Source: Tenacibaculum sp. M341 (GTDB lineage: Bacteria; Bacteroidota; Bacteroidia; Flavobacteriales; Flavobacteriaceae). From it: a stretch of 64,000 nt of DNA. A program made the position numbers and the translations under genes. The notes below the pieces were generated by a model, which was given only the letters and a program-made list of their open reading frames with translations, ran no database searches and was not told where the DNA came from. The stretch lies in the NCBI RefSeq assembly GCF_004337695.1, contig NZ_SJXJ01000022.1, positions 1 to 64,000 of the forward strand, in the 5' to 3' direction. Positions 61,701 through 64,000 of the stretch are shown piece by piece. Every line of letters starts with the position of its first letter. Positions within the stretch are counted from its first letter, which is position 1.

Positions 61701-62558
61701 TACAGAACTAAAATATAAATTGTGATTAAAAATAGTAGCCTGACCTCCATTTTGATCGTTATTACCTGCTAACGATTTTTGATACCATCCGTTATGATCA
61801 AAAATATTTTCTTCTAAAGTTATATCGTTCACCTGCTCTGTAAAAATCCCCGATGAATGGCTATCAGCGGCATAACTATCAAAAAACAAGTTTCTTCTTA
61901 ATCTAATATTGGTTACTCCACCTAATTCTTTAGAAGAAATATTACAACCTTCAGTAAAACGAAAAGCACAACCTTCTACCAGCACATCATTTACAGTTCC
62001 TGCAGAAGCTGCGTATATAAAAAATCCAGGTATATTTCCTTTAAATGAAGTAAACTCAACATCGTTCGGATCACTTTTCTTTGCATAAAAATCAATTCCT
62101 ATTACATAAAAGTGATTCAATTCACCTAAACTTCTAAATCCTATTTTTCCATCTAATAAAATTAAAGGCAATTCTTTTGAAGTTCCGTACGTTGCATATA
62201 CAAAAGGTGCAGTCGCTGACGCTCCACTTTTAGGTTCTAATGTTTCTGTAAAAGTATCACCTCTTTTTAAAAGAATCCATGCAGCCTCTCCGTCAGTAAC
62301 ATTGGTTAACGCTTCTTTTACTGTTTTAAACGCTTTTATTGATCCGCTAGGCAAAAAAGGATCAGCACCCACTGCTCCATCTGTATGAGTATATACTTCG
62401 GCGGTATCATCGTCTCCTTCTTCGCTACTAACATATATAATTTTAGAAGCGTTCTCGGCATTTAATTTTGTCCAACCATTACTGTCTATAGTTTGTGAAA
62501 AAAGATGAAAGCTATTCATAAATAATATTAAATAGCTAATTTTCGATAAAAGTTTCAT
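58749..62558 (-). CDS. T9SS-exported fusion: beta-helix + two Ig-like domains + esterase + discoidin-like domain
   Basis: A 1269-aa exported enzyme-like protein. Order from the N-terminus: signal peptide (1-20); right-handed parallel beta-helix of the pectate-lyase-like type (about 40-530, with many N-x-F/x-x-N turns such as RLRRNLFFDSYA); two bacterial Ig-like (Big_2) repeats near 570-735 (each with NATNTN and TW-x-SSDE); an alpha/beta-hydrolase esterase (about 750-1000) with HGGSW, nucleophile GASAGSH (about 859), Asp in SGTNDGRV and His in VHGFAD; a discoidin-like region (about 1010-1180); and a T9SS sorting domain ending GMYYLKF, EKYIKK. A glycan-cleaving plus deacylating role on an algal polysaccharide is likely but unproven. 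No SusCD or lyase cluster is nearby. Confidence 0.87.
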   Translation of the reverse strand: MKLLSKISYLILFMNSFHLFSQTIDSNGWTKLNAENASKIIYVSSEEGDDDTAEVYTHTDGAVGADPFLPSGSIKAFKTVKEALTNVTDGEAAWILLKRGDTFTETLEPKSGASATAPFVYATYGTSKELPLILLDGKIGFRSLGELNHFYVIGIDFYAKKSDPNDVEFTSFKGNIPGFFIYAASAGTVNDVLVEGCAFRFTEGCNISSKELGGVTNIRLRRNLFFDSYAADSHSSGIFTEQVNDITLEENIFDHNGWYQKSLAGNNDQNGGQATIFNHNLYFSSVKNTVFDGNSFYRPSSIGAKFTANKGEGSSTDITITNNFYYDCEIGISLGGNVRTGAYRFKNLLVNDNVFNSLGESKQTNRTLGWAIEIDDWENGIFKDNFIVHQNVNEASHFGIGMYLRGENKDVQIENNILYNLKSTNYIYLDRSEFTNSTLSGNIVHNTHDGSKHVFVNRTFASEDLVFSDNTYSGQGTTPSLYIQRDLQSITDWKDKTSEEITNTTLPNYVDPDRSFERYITEVLGLDSLETFYKNLRKLNMHNWKNEYTAIEINRWIKEGFEINTGAAVAVTSVAFNEDQENISIEKNKELQLFPIIQPTNATNTNVTWISSDEGVATVDATGKLTFLTTGNVTIKAITEDGEFEAESNITVLAEADNTVAVTGVFVAEEQKFLTIDQGSELSLLPPIIRPYNATNTNYTWTSSDESIATIDASGLVKALAVGEVILSVTTEDGGFTATVKMIITPTVNDTTYQEFVYKQTGGEDVSLRVYYPESWTNADNRKAIVMFHGGSWVSGSYFQMFPWCNYLASQGMVAISVSYTYGSVESCVLDARSAMRWVRSNSDMLGINPNEISAAGASAGSHIAMSTFLSEGLDDTNDDLSVSPKPNAFFLIDPAIKIPTDDYNEIKADWGEEVAKLTDPITHKVYGADFPPVICFSGTNDGRVSEAHQMVQYLHYKGVPASLWLGSEQVHGFADKSEWFASIMNRIHDFFNDQGILPNAYPIEIKNPKLTFHDFAGDKEGLFSPASVISFPTERDPSVAENLINDSGFSGGVITPGTAHDEDESNMWFTERGYTSGEVIFDLGEAKDIDQVHLWNWNSATQSVKTGLRDIEIYTATTDDIDDLTYATKIAIYPGGHFAQNFNVKKEGVRLVKFNILNPFNSAFQSMGLAEVKFSGTTSTLSVAEETLEESDVAILKYNIGNGRFAVNNTHLLKLHTVDVINLSGALIRTIKLEDDYGSIEGLSSGMYYLKFKNDAKEAVAVEKYIKK

Positions 62559-62835
62559 AGGGATTATTATTAACGTGTAAACTACCGTTTCTTATTTTAT
62601 TAGTAAACTTATAGTTACAATTATTTTATAAATTTAATGGTACAAGAATAAAGCATTACCAACTAGTGCGCTACCCTGTTTTCAGGGAATTCACTTAAAG
62701 CAAAACACCTCTGACTTTTAAGCGTTTAAAAACAGGTGATCTTCTTCTTTTATTTTAACAAACTATCTGTTTATTGATTGACAAAATTGTTAGCATAGTA
62801 ATTAAAAAACAACTAATTTTATTGTAAATAATATT

Positions 62836-63249
62836 ATGACAGTATTAGAGAGTTTTCAACTACTGATAGATTTTGGCTTGGTTGTTCTTATTTGGATGGT
62901 TCAATTATTAATTTATCCTAGTTTTCTTTTTTATTCAAGGGAGCAATTGATTAAATGGCATCACGTTTACACTCAACGTTTGAGCTTTATTGTAATTCCT
63001 CTAATGTTTTCTCAGTTGTTTTTAACTGTATATCTTTTCTTTATTGGTATATCAATGTCTTCTTCCATCAATTTAGTGGTGGTTTTATTACTTTGGGCTA
63101 GTACTTTTTCAATGTTTGTACCTATACATTCTAATATCTCTAAAGGAAATTCTAATCCTGAAATGCTAAATCGTTTGGTGAGTATCAATTGGTTTCGTAC
63201 CATTTTATGGACGTTGTTATTTTTATATAATTCTCGATGTTTTTTTTAA
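62836..63249 (+). CDS. Membrane protein, 137 aa
   Basis: Four hydrophobic segments at residues about 10-28, 48-70, 76-98 and 115-135. Motifs include LIWMVQLLIYPSF and HHVYTQRLSFIVIPLMFSQ, which recall small flavobacterial integral membrane proteins without function. The 277-nt gap before it holds a short CCCTG...CAGGG inverted repeat (62673-62686) but no gene. Confidence 0.6.
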   Translation: MTVLESFQLLIDFGLVVLIWMVQLLIYPSFLFYSREQLIKWHHVYTQRLSFIVIPLMFSQLFLTVYLFFIGISMSSSINLVVVLLLWASTFSMFVPIHSNISKGNSNPEMLNRLVSINWFRTILWTLLFLYNSRCFF

Positions 63250-63361
63250 TTGAGCGAAATGTAAGTTAGTTTCTTATCTCTGTTATTGGAGGTTTGTTAT
63301 TTGTGAGTTTACACCATATTCTTTTTTTCTTTTCTGAATGGGCATGGATTGCAACCTTAAA

Positions 63362-63589
63362 TTAGCCCTGGGAGTTAAATAGTAAATATTTTATAATAGA
63401 ATATATTAAAAATGAAAATATTAGAAATAGAACTATAAAACCTACTATTCTATTTAGCTTATAAAACTTCTTATCTAGATATCTTTTGTTATTGGTCCTT
63501 ATCGGGTCTATTAAAACTAAAACAATAGAACCAATCATTTCAATAAAACCAAAATGTTTATTATTACTCATTTTTAATATAATTTTCAT
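63362..63589 (-). CDS. Small membrane protein, 75 aa
   Basis: Two hydrophobic segments (about 16-28 and 48-68) with a basic stretch between (RTNNKRYLDKKFYKLNR). No family recognised. Its start lies 13 nt from a REP-like repeat copy at 63602-63645, and it sits just downstream of a RAYT. Confidence 0.45.
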   Translation of the reverse strand: MKIILKMSNNKHFGFIEMIGSIVLVLIDPIRTNNKRYLDKKFYKLNRIVGFIVLFLIFSFLIYSIIKYLLFNSQG

Positions 63590-63601
63590 CTTTAATCAAG
63601 G

Positions 63602-63645
63602 GCTAGCGCTCGACTCCTGTCGAGTGATTCGTTAACTAAATCAAC
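63602..63645. repeat. REP-like repeat beside the RAYT gene, copy 3
   Basis: Contains the hairpin CTCGAC-TCCT-GTCGAG and the shared tail ending GTTAACTAAATCAAC. It overlaps the end of the transposase gene by 5 nt. Degenerate copies at 14808 and 14521 show that the family is dispersed; only this one keeps the full stem. Confidence 0.6.
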
Positions 63646-64000
63646 CTATAAAACCTACATCATCTATTCTTAAAACTGTATTATCTTCTTGAAAATTCTT
63701 GGCGCTACTATACTTCCAATCTTCAGGAGATGTTACAAAACCACTTTTAACTGGGTTATTATGTATATAATCTATCTTTTGCTTTATAACTTTTTCACTC
63801 CAAAGCTCTATCGGTTTGTTATGATGCTGCCAAAATTGATATTTATTTACATTTCTCTGTTTTGTCCCAGCTCTTTCAAACATAAACAATAACCATTCTT
63901 TTCTACTCTCGTAAGGGTTATTTTGTATAGCCTCAATCATTTTTTTTGAAGTGTATCTTTTAAAATCTCTCAACAATTCCATCGGTTGTTCTTTATTAGA
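63641..64000 (-). mobile_element. REP-associated tyrosine transposase (RAYT), 3' part, cut by window edge
   Basis: A Y1-type single-strand transposase of the IS200-like RAYT group. The frame is open to the window end, so the gene continues to the right; the ATG at 63982 is internal. It contains MELLRDFKRYTSKKMIEAI, FWQHHNKPIELWSEKVIKQKIDYIHNNPVKSGFV and DWKYSSAKNF, the conserved C-terminal half; the HUH motif would lie outside. A REP-like palindrome borders its 3' end. Confidence 0.88.

Noticed and set aside
1-64000. CRISPR arrays, tRNA or rRNA genes
   Set aside because: No regularly spaced direct repeats, cloverleaf patterns or conserved rRNA blocks were found on reading.

Overview
The window reads as a chromosomal stretch of a marine-type flavobacterium (Bacteroidota, Flavobacteriaceae; Tenacibaculum/Polaribacter-like is my inference). 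The DNA is very AT-rich, promoters show the Bacteroidota -7 element TAnnTTTG, there is a type IX secretion (T9SS) cargo protein, GG-leader peptides of the flavobacterial type, a bifunctional ornithine-lipid synthase and many small Flavobacteriaceae-only proteins. No rRNA, tRNA or CRISPR array was seen. Both edges cut into mobile elements: an IS982-like transposase tail on the left and a REP-associated tyrosine transposase (RAYT) on the right.

Layout. 0.3-5.2 kb: small envelope genes, panB, an ECF sigma/short anti-sigma pair, an O-methyltransferase with a striking palindrome at its promoter, and tatA. 5.4-10.4 kb: a nitrate reductase fused to its own FAD/NADH reductase and a [2Fe-2S] domain, followed with a 4-nt overlap by a sulfite/nitrite-reductase-like protein that has lost its siroheme cysteines but gained a rubredoxin. 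10.4-18.1 kb: an accessory stretch with a sulfatase, a DUF3667-type gene broken by one in-frame TGA, and a group of orphan small genes containing a decayed gene copy and a gene fragment. 18.1-23.9 kb: one minus-strand molybdenum-cofactor operon, moeA-modE-like-tauE-mobA-moaD-moaE-moaCB-moaA. 24.1-30.7 kb: an FNR-type iron-sulfur regulator and the nitrate ABC transporter nrtABCD with a porin. 30.8-48.5 kb: mostly housekeeping and envelope genes, with two GG-leader peptide genes beside a LytTR regulator, olsF, lysC, fbp, sod, a TetR gene flanked by two operators, and metB. 48.5-64 kb: a structured flavobacterial repeat RNA candidate, DUF3089, a glycosyltransferase, an acidic repeat protein, tdk, alr, mscL, a secreted ankyrin protein, a 1269-aa beta-helix/esterase T9SS protein, and the RAYT with a REP-like repeat.

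How it works together. Nitrate enters through a porin and NrtABCD and is reduced by the Moco-dependent fusion enzyme; the adjacent operon makes the cofactor. The regulatory DNA ties these together. A 16-bp box (TAmGTAyNNATACkTA) recurs upstream of the nitrate reductase, the FNR-type regulator and nrtA. Its half-site keeps the G position of an E. coli FNR site, and the regulator keeps the matching Glu and Arg but has Ile in place of Ser in its recognition helix. The moeA promoter carries a 30-bp palindrome very like the E. coli ModE operator, and the operon's ModE-like protein lacks a molybdate-binding domain. No recognisable siroheme nitrite reductase lies in the window, so either it is elsewhere or the rubredoxin protein has an unusual role.
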